NCBI GenBank assembly: GCA_020696365.1
Contig: JAEHCM010000004.1
Coordinates: 1 to 64,000 of the forward strand
From: Thermoplasmata archaeon
GTDB taxonomy: Archaea; Thermoplasmatota; Thermoplasmata; UBA10834
DNA length: 64,000 nucleotides
Direction of reading: 5' to 3'
Both the position numbers and the translations under genes were made by a program. Position 1 is the first letter of the stretch; every line of letters begins with the position of its first letter. Under the pieces are notes generated by a model. The model was not told where the DNA came from. It saw only the letters and a program-made list of their open reading frames with translations, and did not search any database. Below are positions 9,900 to 19,588 of the stretch, piece by piece.

Positions 9900-11351
9900 T
9901 CACCTTTCCAAGTATTTTCTCGTGGTCTTCTTGATGAACCCGTCAATCTCAGCCTGGACGCCTTTCTCGATCGGCTCCACCTTGTGCTCCTTCAGGATCC
10001 ATTTAGCCTTCCGCCGGGCTTCCTTGGAGATGTCTCTGCCGCCGGCCTTCAGCCAAGCCTCCCAGCATCTGCGGTCAAACAGCGTCGGCAGGTAGTGCTC
10101 CTTCCTGAACATCTTCCCTGTTTGAGGCGATCCGAGGTAGTTCGTGAACCCATATTTGCATATCTCGTCAACTGCCAATGTCTCTTCGTTGACGTCTATT
10201 CCTCTGAGCACCCTCGTTACCATGCCAGCAATCTCGTTGTCTATGACCAATTTCTCATAGGAGAAAGTGAGCGTGCCATCGAGCCCGCCGCACGCTTCGT
10301 AGATGAAGTTCATGCCAGACATTGCCGCAATCAGCATTGACATCGCAGTCTCTGCACCAGCCTGGGAGTCAACGAGCTTGGAGTCGGTGGTCCCGCCAGT
10401 GCCTCTTCTGGGCAGATTGTAATATCTTCCGAGTTGACCGGTTGCCATGTTGACCAACCCAACCTCGGGCCCTCCCATCGCCGCCGTTCCGGTCTTCATG
10501 TCCATGACGGCGGAGACCGTGCCGTAGAGCACGGGTGTTCCAGGGTTGGCGAGCTGTGAGACCATGATTCCCGCGAGCACCTCTGCGTTCTGCTGGGTTA
10601 TCAGGCCAGCTAGGGTAGAAGGAGCAGTGGCGCCTGCCAGAGCTTCGGGGGCGAAGACCATCGGTTGCTTGTATTTCGCATACACGAGCGCGCCCTCGGT
10701 CAGCTCCTTGGAGAGCTGCATCGGACTGACAGGATTCATGAATCCCAGGAGCGGAGGTTTCTTCATGACCTCCTCGTAGCTGCCTCTCAGGATGGCCGCC
10801 ATGTCGACCGTCTCCTGTGCCTTTCTCGCGGTCCACGTGAATCCATCGGTCGTCTTTACGGAGTTCTTCCAGTCCGCGTTTATGCAGTGCAGATGATAGA
10901 CATCATCGGGCACATCGGATGGAGTGACAGTCAACAGGATGTGATGTATGTTCTCGAGGTAGTCCGCGATCCTGGCGAGGTTCTCGACGTCGGCCAACGT
11001 TCCGGGTCTGACCTTCCCGTCCAAGTCCTGAACCCTCACTGCACACCCCGCAACTCCGAAGTGCACCTTGTTCCCGCTGTAGTCGAGTTCGTACTTCGGG
11101 TCCCTTCCGTACATCTTGAACTCGGAAGGCGCTTTCCGGAGCGTTTCCTTGACGAGGCTTTCAGGGATTTTGACTACCCTTGTCCTCCAGTCAACATCCG
11201 CCCCTGCTTGGTCGAAGAGCTCCAGTGCATTCGGCTCCAACACCTTCATGCCCAATCGTCGGAAGACCTCCATAGTTGCGCCATGGATCTTGTCCAGGTC
11301 GTCTCCTGATAGAATTTCGAATTGTCTGCCGACAGACGCACCTGATTGCAT
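9900..11351 (-). CDS. MttB-family (non-pyrrolysine) methylamine/betaine-type corrinoid methyltransferase, copy 1
   Basis: 483 residues with the trimethylamine methyltransferase family (MttB superfamily) layout: N-terminal LSGDDLDKIHGATMEVFRRLG, central FMNPVSPM, GGPEVGLVNMATGQLGRYY and RRGTGGTTDSK, C-terminal LVIDNEIAGM. True TMA methyltransferases carry an in-frame amber codon read as pyrrolysine; this frame is uninterrupted, so it belongs with the non-Pyl members, some of which demethylate glycine betaine, carnitine or proline betaine. The exact substrate cannot be read. ATG 11351 has GCAGGTG upstream. It is about as long as and strongly similar to the copy at 14316-15767. No cognate corrinoid protein gene is in the window. 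Confidence 0.9.
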   Translation of the reverse strand: MQSGASVGRQFEILSGDDLDKIHGATMEVFRRLGMKVLEPNALELFDQAGADVDWRTRVVKIPESLVKETLRKAPSEFKMYGRDPKYELDYSGNKVHFGVAGCAVRVQDLDGKVRPGTLADVENLARIADYLENIHHILLTVTPSDVPDDVYHLHCINADWKNSVKTTDGFTWTARKAQETVDMAAILRGSYEEVMKKPPLLGFMNPVSPMQLSKELTEGALVYAKYKQPMVFAPEALAGATAPSTLAGLITQQNAEVLAGIMVSQLANPGTPVLYGTVSAVMDMKTGTAAMGGPEVGLVNMATGQLGRYYNLPRRGTGGTTDSKLVDSQAGAETAMSMLIAAMSGMNFIYEACGGLDGTLTFSYEKLVIDNEIAGMVTRVLRGIDVNEETLAVDEICKYGFTNYLGSPQTGKMFRKEHYLPTLFDRRCWEAWLKAGGRDISKEARRKAKWILKEHKVEPIEKGVQAEIDGFIKKTTRKYLER

Positions 11352-11538
11352 GGCGTTGCACCTGCGACCCCCGAGCGGTTAACTAGTCTATGTACCTGAC
11401 GCTTTGGCAAAGGCATCTCAAGAGCGCTTCTGAGCAGGAGAACAGACTGGGCCGCGAGTCCCTGCGTTCTCTGTGTCCGTGAAATGTACTCCTCTGTCCA
11501 ATCTCATGACGTCGAATGCACGCACTTGTCCAGAGTCA

Positions 11539-11546
11539 TTAAATAT
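11539..11546 (+). promoter_or_regulatory. TATA-like box upstream of the M24 enzyme
   Basis: TTAAATAT in an A/T-rich patch about 37-44 bases before ATG 11583, at the expected spacing for an archaeal promoter with a short leader. Confidence 0.4.
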
Positions 11547-11582
11547 CAAATTGCCAATGAAACGGGGAGAGGGGTCCAAACT

Positions 11583-12698
11583 ATGTCCACAGAAAGACTC
11601 AGAAAAGTAAGATTGCTCATGGAACAAGAAGGGTACGAAAGCCTGTTCATATCACCCGGACCGAATCAACGCTATTTGACCGGCCTACACTACGACTACC
11701 CCGGTGACGCTTGGGATACGGTCATTACCTGGGATCTGATAACAGCGGCAATCATCCCGCTCGACGGGGACCCGGTTCTTGTAGCGCCGAAAATCAGTGA
11801 AAATTGGGTGAGAGAAATCACAAAGGCCGACGACATTCGATGCTATTCTGGAGCGGAGAGCAGGATGGCGATCTTCGAAAACTTGCTGGGCGATATGAGG
11901 GGAACTCTCGGCGCGGAAGGCCACTTGCCGTTCAAGATATACGAACAACTCGCCACTGCCCTTCCACATATCAAGATCAGGAATGCCTCAGGCATGCTAA
12001 GCCGTGCGAGGCTGGTCAAGTCAGAGGAAGAAGTGGATTCCATGCGAAGGGCTGCCGGAATAGTAGAGAAGGGTATAATGACAGGCAGAGAATTCATTCG
12101 GGAATCCGTCACGGAGAGGGAGATATCCATTGAAGTTGAGAGGGCGATGCGAATACACGGGGCTGAAAGCATATCATATTGCGTCGTTCAGACTGGAGCC
12201 AAAACAGCTACATGGGATTATCCCTCAGAGAACCGCGTGAAGAAAGGAGACATGTTTCTGATGGATCTGTCCGCGACCTACGATGGTTATCATGCAGATA
12301 TCACACGAGCGACTGTCGTCGGAGAACCCAGTGAGAAACAGAAGAAGGTTCATGGAATAGTCCTGGACGCGCAATCGAAAGCCATGGAAGCGGTCAGGGA
12401 TGGAGTGAAAGCAGGCGTGGTCAATGAGGCAGCGAGGAGAGTCATTGATGAAGGAGGATATGGAGAGTATATCCCCTTTGGGATCGGACACGGTTTGGGT
12501 CTCGAGGCACATGAAATACCCCATCTGACCGAATATCAAGACATGGATATGGTTCTGAAACCGGGAATAGTCATGACCTTAGAGCCCACAGTCAATCTTC
12601 CAGGCGAGTTTGGCGTAAGAATAGAAGACGATGTTCTGGTAACCGCCGGAGGAAGAGAGGCTCTGACCACCCTTGGAAGAGAGCTCGTTCAAATCTGA
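11583..12698 (+). CDS. M24-family metalloenzyme (Xaa-Pro aminopeptidase/creatinase-like)
   Basis: 371 residues: a creatinase/prolidase N-terminal domain (about 1-130, SPGPNQRYLTGLHYD) and a pita-bread catalytic domain. The metal ligands are visible: the first two Asp in DLSATYDGYHADITR, His in GIGHGLGLEAHE, Glu in MTLEPTV, and Glu in VRIEDDVLVT, a complete set of five for a dinuclear site. I start at ATG 11583 after GAGAGGGG; the longer in-frame start at 11484 would overlap the promoter. The family includes Xaa-Pro peptidases, creatinase and DMSP lyase DddP, so peptidase activity is not certain. It is the only plus-strand gene inside a minus-strand block of three MttB homologues, and may act on the same class of substrates (inference). 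Confidence 0.88.
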   Translation: MSTERLRKVRLLMEQEGYESLFISPGPNQRYLTGLHYDYPGDAWDTVITWDLITAAIIPLDGDPVLVAPKISENWVREITKADDIRCYSGAESRMAIFENLLGDMRGTLGAEGHLPFKIYEQLATALPHIKIRNASGMLSRARLVKSEEEVDSMRRAAGIVEKGIMTGREFIRESVTEREISIEVERAMRIHGAESISYCVVQTGAKTATWDYPSENRVKKGDMFLMDLSATYDGYHADITRATVVGEPSEKQKKVHGIVLDAQSKAMEAVRDGVKAGVVNEAARRVIDEGGYGEYIPFGIGHGLGLEAHEIPHLTEYQDMDMVLKPGIVMTLEPTVNLPGEFGVRIEDDVLVTAGGREALTTLGRELVQI

Positions 12699-12740
12699 GA
12701 AGACCACGACGCTCACGCGCCGAGTGCTAACTGACACGGG

Positions 12741-14192
12741 TCATCTAACGAGGACCTGCTGAGCCTCTTTCAATATCTGCCCGATGTCCTTCTCGACGTC
12801 TTTGTCTAAGGGCATCGGAGAGTGCTCCTTGAGTATCTCCTTCGCCCTGTCTCTTGCAGTTTCCAGCAGTGACTTGAACCCTTCCCTCGAAGCCTTCTCG
12901 GAAGTTCTCTTGTCCCAGAGCGTGGAGAGCCTGATCTCGTCCTTCCGCAGGTAGTCCACCGTGTGGGGCTGTGCCAGAAAGTGTCCCATGTGTCCCACCT
13001 TATCGATAAGGTCCACGGCCAGCCTGTCGTCGTCGACTGCGATACCTCTCATGATCCTCGCTATGTCGCCATAAACCTCGTTGTCTATGACCATCATCTC
13101 GAGGCTGGAAGCTCCCTCCCATCCGTCCCCCATACCCGATATGCTCTCTGCCCCCGCCATCACAGGCACGAGAGAGGTCATCATACGTTCGAATCCCATC
13201 TGTAGGTCCCATCTCGTCACGTCTGAGGCCATGCCGCAGGTGTCACTGACCATCTTGTACCTATTGGCGAGCTGGACACTGGCTATCGACACCAGCCCCT
13301 CCTCGGGCACTCCCCACAGGTCTCTGCCGGTCCTCGGGTCCATGAAGCATACCCTTCCGCAGTACGTGCTCGGTAGCGAAGGAGCCACGGTCTGAATCAG
13401 CACCAAACCAGCCAGGGTCTCGGCGTTCTGGAGCGCCAAAGACCCTCCGAGCGTGACAGGGCCCGTCTCGCCTGAGATGGGACACGGGATGACCGAAAAG
13501 GGTACTCCGAGTTCAGCGCTCCTGATCAGGACCTCGCAAACATGATTCGCGTAGGTCAACGGACTGCTAGGGGAGCTAGCGAGGCTGAATAGGGGCCTCT
13601 TTCTAAATTCCTCCTCACCGCCAGCCACGCACGACCACATCTTCACCATGTAGTCGACGACCTCGGCGCTGGTCGCATGATGAGACATGACCTTCGCTGA
13701 GTTCTTCATCGCCGCCTCCATGGTCCTCAGCTCGATCATCTCGGGAGGGACATCGTTCGCAATGACCAGATGAGATGCGAGGTGATTGTTCTCAAGGGCA
13801 TCCCCGAGCCTCGCTGCATCCTCGACATCAGCGTATGTCGAAAGTCTCAGGGTCCCGGTGTTGAGGTCTATCGTCTTCGGATTCCCGCCTCCCGAATAAG
13901 GGAAAGTGTGTTCGCCGTCGTATCTGATATCCCAGTCCGAGTCCCTGGCGAAGTATGTCACCTCCCGTGGTGTCCTCACGATAACCTCCTCTACAACACT
14001 ACGTGGAAAGGTGACAACATCCTTCTTGACGGGATGGCTCATCGCGCCCGCCCTAACCAGGCGCTGCCTCGCATCCTCGCTGTCGAACCTTACGCCTGTC
14101 CTCTCGAGTATCTTGAGCGAGGCCTCATGAATCATCTCCACCTGTTCGTCAGTCAAAACCTTGACCATCTGTTTGCAGGGAATCCCCTTCAT
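12741..14192 (-). CDS. MttB-family (non-pyrrolysine) methyltransferase, divergent copy 2
   Basis: Starting at ATG 14192 (GGAGGG six bases upstream) gives 483 residues, the same length as its two neighbours; the longer frame from 14273 lacks a ribosome site. MttB features: LTDEQVEMIHEASLKILERTG at the N-terminus, PYSGGGNPKTIDL, LASSPSSPLTY, and MVIDNEVYGDIARIM near the C-terminus. It is clearly more divergent than the pair at 9900 and 14316, so it is probably specialised for another substrate or corrinoid partner (inference). No internal TAG codon. It is separated from copy 3 by about 120 bases. Confidence 0.88.
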   Translation of the reverse strand: MKGIPCKQMVKVLTDEQVEMIHEASLKILERTGVRFDSEDARQRLVRAGAMSHPVKKDVVTFPRSVVEEVIVRTPREVTYFARDSDWDIRYDGEHTFPYSGGGNPKTIDLNTGTLRLSTYADVEDAARLGDALENNHLASHLVIANDVPPEMIELRTMEAAMKNSAKVMSHHATSAEVVDYMVKMWSCVAGGEEEFRKRPLFSLASSPSSPLTYANHVCEVLIRSAELGVPFSVIPCPISGETGPVTLGGSLALQNAETLAGLVLIQTVAPSLPSTYCGRVCFMDPRTGRDLWGVPEEGLVSIASVQLANRYKMVSDTCGMASDVTRWDLQMGFERMMTSLVPVMAGAESISGMGDGWEGASSLEMMVIDNEVYGDIARIMRGIAVDDDRLAVDLIDKVGHMGHFLAQPHTVDYLRKDEIRLSTLWDKRTSEKASREGFKSLLETARDRAKEILKEHSPMPLDKDVEKDIGQILKEAQQVLVR

Positions 14193-14315
14193 GAGCCGAC
14201 CCTCCGAACGGCCAAATGGAAGTGGCACAGATAAACCTTGTCTCGTACCGAATGACGAGGGCCATCTTCCCATACGACCGATGCCAGCATTGTGCCGATG
14301 ACAGACGAATCCGTC

Positions 14316-15767
14316 TCAGTAGCCATAGGCCTTTGACTTCTTCTTGACGTACTCCTGGATCTCGGCTGTGACGGCTTTGTCCATGGGCACGGGCTCGTGC
14401 TCCGCCAGTATCTTCCTTGCCTTCTCATTCGCGACTGCGGTGATGTCTTTCGAACCTGTCTTCAGCCACGAGTCCAGTGACCTGCGGTCAAGCAGCGATG
14501 GGATGAAGTGCTCGTTCCTAAAGTGCTTCGCTGTGAAGGGCGTGCCGAGGAAACTGGCATTCGGCCCGACCTTGCATATCTCATCGACCGCGAGCGTCTC
14601 CTCTGTGACCTCGATGCCGCCCAAGACCCTCGTTACCATGCCGGCGATCTCGTTGTCAATCACGAGCTTCTCGTAGGATGTCGATATGCTGCCCTCAAGC
14701 GAGCCGCAGGCGTCGTAGATGAAGTTCATGCCAGCGAGCCCCGCCATGAGCATGTTCGTCGCTGTCTCCAGCCCCGCCTGGGCGTCAAGTGTCTTGGAGT
14801 CGGAATTTCCACCCGTGCCCCTGCGCGGGAGCCCGTAGTACCTGCCAAGCTGACCTGTTGCGATGTTTATCAAGCCGACTTCCGGCCCTCCCAGGGCTGT
14901 CGCCCCCGTCTTCATGTCTAGCGCCGCTGAGACCGTTCCGTAGAACACAGGGGTTCCAGGGTTCGCGAGCTCAGATATCATGATTCCGGAGAGGACCTCT
15001 GCGTTCTGCTGCGCAAGTAGTCCTGCAAGGGTCGCTGGTGCGGTGCCGCCAGCCAACGCTTCGGGGGCGTAGATCATCGGTTGCTTGTACTTCGCGTAGA
15101 CCAGCGCACCCTCGATCAGCTCTTTGGACTGCTGCATCGGGCTGACGGGGTTGGTGAAGCCAAGGAGGCATGGCTTCTTCATCAGCTCCTCGGTACCGCC
15201 CCTGAGAATCGATGCCATGTCGATGGTTTCCTGGGCCTTTCTCGCGGTCCAATTGTATCCATCGGTCGTCTTCACGGAGTTCTTCCAGTCTTCCTGGATC
15301 ACGTATAGGTGATAGAGATCGTCCGGGACGTCAGACGGGGTGACATTCATGACATTCATGTGAATGTTCTCCAGCGCGTCGACGAGCCTGGCAAGGTCCC
15401 CGACATCTTTCAGCGTCCCCGGCCTTATTCTGCCTTCGAGGTCATGCACCCTCACGGCAAGGCCTGAAGGCCCGAAATGGACTTTGTTCCCGGCCATGTC
15501 AAGGACGTAGTCCGGATCCCTTCCGTAGAGCTTGAACTCCTGAGGGGCCTTCCGGATGGTCTCCTTGAGGAGGCTCTCAGGGATGCGCACCATCATCGTC
15601 TTCTCATCGACTTCAGCTCCGGCATCCTTGAAGAGCTTCAAAGCCGTTGGCTCCCAGATCTTCATGCCCAATCTCTTGAGAATTTCGACTGTGGCGCCGT
15701 GGATCTTGTCCAAGTCATCACGAGAAAGAATCTCCATCTGGCCGCCCACCGGTTCCTTGATTTTCAC
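14316..15767 (-). CDS. MttB-family (non-pyrrolysine) methyltransferase, copy 3
   Basis: 483 residues, a close paralogue of the 9900-11351 protein: both have the KIHGAT, DVPDDLYHL, DWKNSVKTTDG, FTNPVSPMQ/FMNPVSPMQ and RRGTGGNSDSK/RRGTGGTTDSK segments. Start is GTG 15767, eight bases after GGGAGGTA. A TATA-like CTATATATGC on the complementary strand (15809-15818) sits about 42-51 bases upstream, so this is probably the first gene of the minus-strand methyltransferase block. Function is inferred as methyl transfer from a quaternary or tertiary amine to a corrinoid protein; the corrinoid partner is not encoded nearby. Confidence 0.9.
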   Translation of the reverse strand: MKIKEPVGGQMEILSRDDLDKIHGATVEILKRLGMKIWEPTALKLFKDAGAEVDEKTMMVRIPESLLKETIRKAPQEFKLYGRDPDYVLDMAGNKVHFGPSGLAVRVHDLEGRIRPGTLKDVGDLARLVDALENIHMNVMNVTPSDVPDDLYHLYVIQEDWKNSVKTTDGYNWTARKAQETIDMASILRGGTEELMKKPCLLGFTNPVSPMQQSKELIEGALVYAKYKQPMIYAPEALAGGTAPATLAGLLAQQNAEVLSGIMISELANPGTPVFYGTVSAALDMKTGATALGGPEVGLINIATGQLGRYYGLPRRGTGGNSDSKTLDAQAGLETATNMLMAGLAGMNFIYDACGSLEGSISTSYEKLVIDNEIAGMVTRVLGGIEVTEETLAVDEICKVGPNASFLGTPFTAKHFRNEHFIPSLLDRRSLDSWLKTGSKDITAVANEKARKILAEHEPVPMDKAVTAEIQEYVKKKSKAYGY

Positions 15768-15808
15768 GATTTATACCTCCCGCAGCTCAATCCGCAAGTC
15801 AAGTTCAA

Positions 15809-15818
15809 CTATATATGC
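15809..15818 (-). promoter_or_regulatory. TATA-like box for MttB-like copy 3
   Basis: GCATATATAG on the minus strand, about 42-51 bases before GTG 15767; part of a divergent promoter region. Confidence 0.5.
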
Positions 15819-15841
15819 ATTGCATTCAGCGACAGAATAAG

Positions 15842-15850
15842 CTTTATAAT
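15842..15850 (+). promoter_or_regulatory. TATA-like box for the second PKD-stalk binding protein
   Basis: CTTTATAAT on the plus strand, 65-73 bases before ATG 15915; the leader then ends in GAGGGGGAATCAG. Confidence 0.5.
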
Positions 15851-15914
15851 GGTTAACATCCTTTGCCGCTAAGGCTGTGTCTCCTTAGGGGGGCCAGTAG
15901 AGAGGGGGAATCAG

Positions 15915-18900
15915 ATGCGTCCATCGAAGACATATATGCATACTACGGGAAAGGAATCGAGAGTCTTTTCAGGCTTGTTTGACAAAGGCAGACTGCACGG
16001 CTTCGCGGCCATCGCGATTGCCATGTGCATGCTACTCTCGGCGCTGACGGCGCTTGTTGTGACAGCTCCGTCGGTTGAAGCCGTTGAAGAACCTTATTTT
16101 GAGTACAGAATAGGGGTGACGGAAGACCCAGACTCCTTCAACCCGTTCGATATGATGTCTGGCACGTCATGGTCTATCGCGCACATGATGTATGAGTTCC
16201 TCTATGCCGTTGGCCCGGAGATGGACCCATATCCACAACTTGCAGCGTCGCATGAAGTTAGCGGTGACAATCTGACTTGGACCTACCATCTCGTTGAGGA
16301 TTCGTACTGGCACGACGGACCTCCCGTAACGGCAGACGACGTCGTCTTCACTTTCAAAATGATTATGGATAATCCACGAGAATGCGCACTTGTGGCTGGC
16401 TATCTAGACGGCTTCGATGATGTTGTCGCGCTTGACACCCATACCGTTGAGGTAAGTCTGTTGAAACCGAAAGCCAATATGCTATCCTTGATAGTCCCAA
16501 TCCTCCCGGAGCACCTCTGGACTAAGGTAAGAGATAGTGATGTCGGAATCGATCGGGTGGAAATGTGGGATCCGGAATACTTTGCGGATGGTCCCGTCGG
16601 CTCTGGTCCGTTCATTCTGGACGAATACAACATGGCTCAGGGCTACGTCAGTCTTCTCGCTCAAAAACCGTACCACCGCCTTCCAGATATCGAAGTCGAC
16701 TCGGTCAATATCGACGAACTGCTTTTCGTCATATACAAAAACGACAATGCGATGGTTACTGATCTCGAGCTAGGGGATCTCGACGCAGTTGGCGGCGTAC
16801 CATCGCTCTCATGGGATACCCTCATGACGAACCCAGATATTGAGGGGCAGACGCCTGCGACACACATCCTTGAAGAATTCGGATTCAACTGCGCGACTCC
16901 GGAGATGAGGGAATCCGTCAATGAGGATGGAGATCGCAACTTCCCCGATGCTTCGACCAATTACGAGACCTGCAACCTGTCGGTCAGGCAGGCGATGACG
17001 ATGGCCACGGACATACCGTACATCGCAGATGAGATCCATCTAGGCAGGGCTCAGGAAGCCTATGCAATAATACCGCCGGCGACGCCTTTCTGGCATTACG
17101 CGGTACCTGAGGAGGATAAGTGGCATAATTACGGCATCGAAGGTGCGAACGCCCTCCTCGACGAATCGGGATACGGTAAATTTGATGATGATGGCGTCAG
17201 GATGAACGAGACTAACGATGCTAGGCTGGAGTTCGAGTTCTATTACATCCGCTCGAACCTCGCTGACGAACTGACTGCCGAGAAGATGCAGGAATGGTGG
17301 TGGGAGATTGGCGTCAAAGCCAACCTACACCCTGTCTCCGAGGGAATCTTATACTACCTAGAGTTCGAAATGGAGTACGACATGTTCATCTGGAGCTGGT
17401 GGCCCGACGTCGACCCAACATGGTTCCTGTCCGTGTTGACCACGGATGAGATACCCGTGGACAGTAGCGACAACACCAAATGGTCCGATACATTCTACTC
17501 GAACCCTTATTACGACCAGCTGTGGTTGGAACAGCAGCAAGAGATGGATCTGTACGAGCGACAGGCGATAGTCCACGAGATGCAGCAAATCGTGTACAGG
17601 GACTGCCCGTACATCTGCCTTGTGTATCCGTCCAGCTTGATTGCCTACCGGACAGACAGCTACGAGAATTTCCCTGATATGGAAGTCTTCACCGGAATAT
17701 CTCCTAGTTCGTTTTGGTACTATTTCTCGATTATGCCGACAGATGAGAACCAGCTGCCGATCTTCGTGACCCCACCCTTGACTCGCTACGAGGCAGTCGT
17801 GAGCGAACCGATAACCTTCACCATCGGCGTCTCGGACCCTGATGGGGATCCAATCGGTCTGAACTGGTCCTTCGGCGATGGCGAGGTCGGCGGCAACTAC
17901 ATGGATGGCGATACGACCGTTGAGCGAATCATATCGTTTACACATGTGTACACGGAAGCCGCGGCAGATCTAACGCTCACGGTCGCGCTGAACGACTATC
18001 CGCAGCATGCGGGCGAGGTCGTCGCGACCTCGACGGTCGATGTGGTGCCTGTGCCGGACGAACCCCCAGTTGTGCTCAACATCAGTTACGACCCAATGTC
18101 TGCGATTGTCGGGCAGGAGGTCAGTTGGACCGTCTGGGCCGTCGACCACGAGCAGGGACCGGACGGCTTCGGACTGCTCTTCAATTGGGACTGGGATGAC
18201 GGCACATATGACATCTCGTTCTACGAGAACGTGACTAGCGACATCCCGGTGGCAGACACTCAAACGCACGCGTGGTCCGAATCGGGGACATACTCAGTCA
18301 CTGTCAATGTGATCGACGGGCCGAACAACGTCTCGGTATCCGTACCATACACGATTGGCGGCATCAACAACCCCCCGAATGCGAGTTTCACGGTGATGCC
18401 CGAAGAAGGACCTCCCGGGACCATCTTCACGTTCGACGCTTCATCGTCGTACGACCTTGAGGACCCTGTCGAACTGCTGCTGGTGCAATGGGACTGGAAC
18501 GGAGACGGCTTATGGGACACACCTCTGTCGACCGAAAAGGTCGCCGAGCATCAGTACGTGTCCGAGGGGGCCTACACTGTGTTCCTGAGAGTTGTCGACA
18601 CGGACAATCTTGAGGGACTGGACGTGCGGACCGTGAACGTAATCCAGGAGACGGGCATCTCGGTCACCGACGGCACGAGCGTGGCCATCTTCGAACAGAC
18701 CGGGGATGTGATCGCGTACACGTTCTCCGTCGATGATATTGCCGATTCCGGTGAGACCTTTTCGACGGTTGCGATGTTGAGCGAGGTATACACCGTCACG
18801 CTGTATGGCGACTGGCTCTCCATCGAATGCTCCAGGACGCCGCCCTATCCGACCAACGGCACCGGGACGGGAAACAACATTGTCGCAGTCCGATTGGCTG

Positions 18901-19586
18901 GCGTCCCAGGTTATCCGGAAGGGCTCTGGGCATCGACGATCCTGGACTATGCGGTCGGGGACGGCGGAGTCGCGGAATCACGCTGGAACGCCCTCGGACC
19001 GGCGGACCAGATCGGACCGTACGGCGATTCGCTCTGTACCTATATGGGAGACGGTTATTCGCGAATCGTCCTCGGATGGTCCGCCCCGGCTATGGCCGCG
19101 GTGGAGGCCACGGTTGACATCGACAAGGACCGAATCAACATCGCCACAGTCGGAGGTTGGATCACCGCTCACATAGAGCTCCCAGACGGCTACGACGTCT
19201 TGGACATAGACCTGACGACGGTGTGCGTGGACGGCGTGGTCCTCGCTGACGGCGCTGAATGGAGCCTTGGCGACTATGACAAAGATGGCATCGTCGATCT
19301 CTCAGTCAAATTCGCGAAAGGGGACCTGACCTCAGCGCTGGAGGTCGGTGAAGAGGTCGAGGTGACCGTCTCGGGGGCGCTCATGAACGGAACGCTGTTC
19401 GAGGGATCGGACGTCGTGAAGGTGTTCAGCCCCAAATCTGAGACTCTTGCAGTTATCGCATTGGGAGTCCTCGTCAGCAGCGCCAGCCCGGAGATTCTGA
19501 CGATGATCGCGATGGCTCTGGCGATTCTTGCTGGATTCGCCTTGCTCGGCGTCAAGGGGACACGACGGCTAACTGTGAGACGGTAG
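15915..19586 (+). CDS. Surface-anchored family 5 solute-binding protein with PKD domains (paralogue of 2676-6668)
   Basis: 1223 residues: signal segment (about 30-55), SBP_5 domain (about 58-612) closely parallel to the 2676 protein (shared FPDASTNYETCNLSVRQAMT-type block, WPDVDPT, YRDCPYICL), then three PKD-like domains (about 613-910; motifs NWDWDDG, QWDWNGDG). An extra domain of about 260 residues that I do not recognise follows, and then a C-terminal hydrophobic anchor (about 1177-1210) with a short basic tail. Ribosome site GAGGGGG precedes ATG. No permease or ATPase gene is adjacent, so it may feed the dppBC pair at 6.7-8.8 kb (inference). The extra domain replaces the CNA-B-like domains of the paralogue. 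Substrate unknown. Confidence 0.92.
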   Translation: MRPSKTYMHTTGKESRVFSGLFDKGRLHGFAAIAIAMCMLLSALTALVVTAPSVEAVEEPYFEYRIGVTEDPDSFNPFDMMSGTSWSIAHMMYEFLYAVGPEMDPYPQLAASHEVSGDNLTWTYHLVEDSYWHDGPPVTADDVVFTFKMIMDNPRECALVAGYLDGFDDVVALDTHTVEVSLLKPKANMLSLIVPILPEHLWTKVRDSDVGIDRVEMWDPEYFADGPVGSGPFILDEYNMAQGYVSLLAQKPYHRLPDIEVDSVNIDELLFVIYKNDNAMVTDLELGDLDAVGGVPSLSWDTLMTNPDIEGQTPATHILEEFGFNCATPEMRESVNEDGDRNFPDASTNYETCNLSVRQAMTMATDIPYIADEIHLGRAQEAYAIIPPATPFWHYAVPEEDKWHNYGIEGANALLDESGYGKFDDDGVRMNETNDARLEFEFYYIRSNLADELTAEKMQEWWWEIGVKANLHPVSEGILYYLEFEMEYDMFIWSWWPDVDPTWFLSVLTTDEIPVDSSDNTKWSDTFYSNPYYDQLWLEQQQEMDLYERQAIVHEMQQIVYRDCPYICLVYPSSLIAYRTDSYENFPDMEVFTGISPSSFWYYFSIMPTDENQLPIFVTPPLTRYEAVVSEPITFTIGVSDPDGDPIGLNWSFGDGEVGGNYMDGDTTVERIISFTHVYTEAAADLTLTVALNDYPQHAGEVVATSTVDVVPVPDEPPVVLNISYDPMSAIVGQEVSWTVWAVDHEQGPDGFGLLFNWDWDDGTYDISFYENVTSDIPVADTQTHAWSESGTYSVTVNVIDGPNNVSVSVPYTIGGINNPPNASFTVMPEEGPPGTIFTFDASSSYDLEDPVELLLVQWDWNGDGLWDTPLSTEKVAEHQYVSEGAYTVFLRVVDTDNLEGLDVRTVNVIQETGISVTDGTSVAIFEQTGDVIAYTFSVDDIADSGETFSTVAMLSEVYTVTLYGDWLSIECSRTPPYPTNGTGTGNNIVAVRLAGVPGYPEGLWASTILDYAVGDGGVAESRWNALGPADQIGPYGDSLCTYMGDGYSRIVLGWSAPAMAAVEATVDIDKDRINIATVGGWITAHIELPDGYDVLDIDLTTVCVDGVVLADGAEWSLGDYDKDGIVDLSVKFAKGDLTSALEVGEEVEVTVSGALMNGTLFEGSDVVKVFSPKSETLAVIALGVLVSSASPEILTMIAMALAILAGFALLGVKGTRRLTVRR

Positions 19587-19588
19587 CT

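Noticed and set aside
9900-15767. Pyrrolysine-containing MttB
   Set aside because: All three MttB-like frames are open through their length with no internal TAG, so Pyl insertion is not needed.
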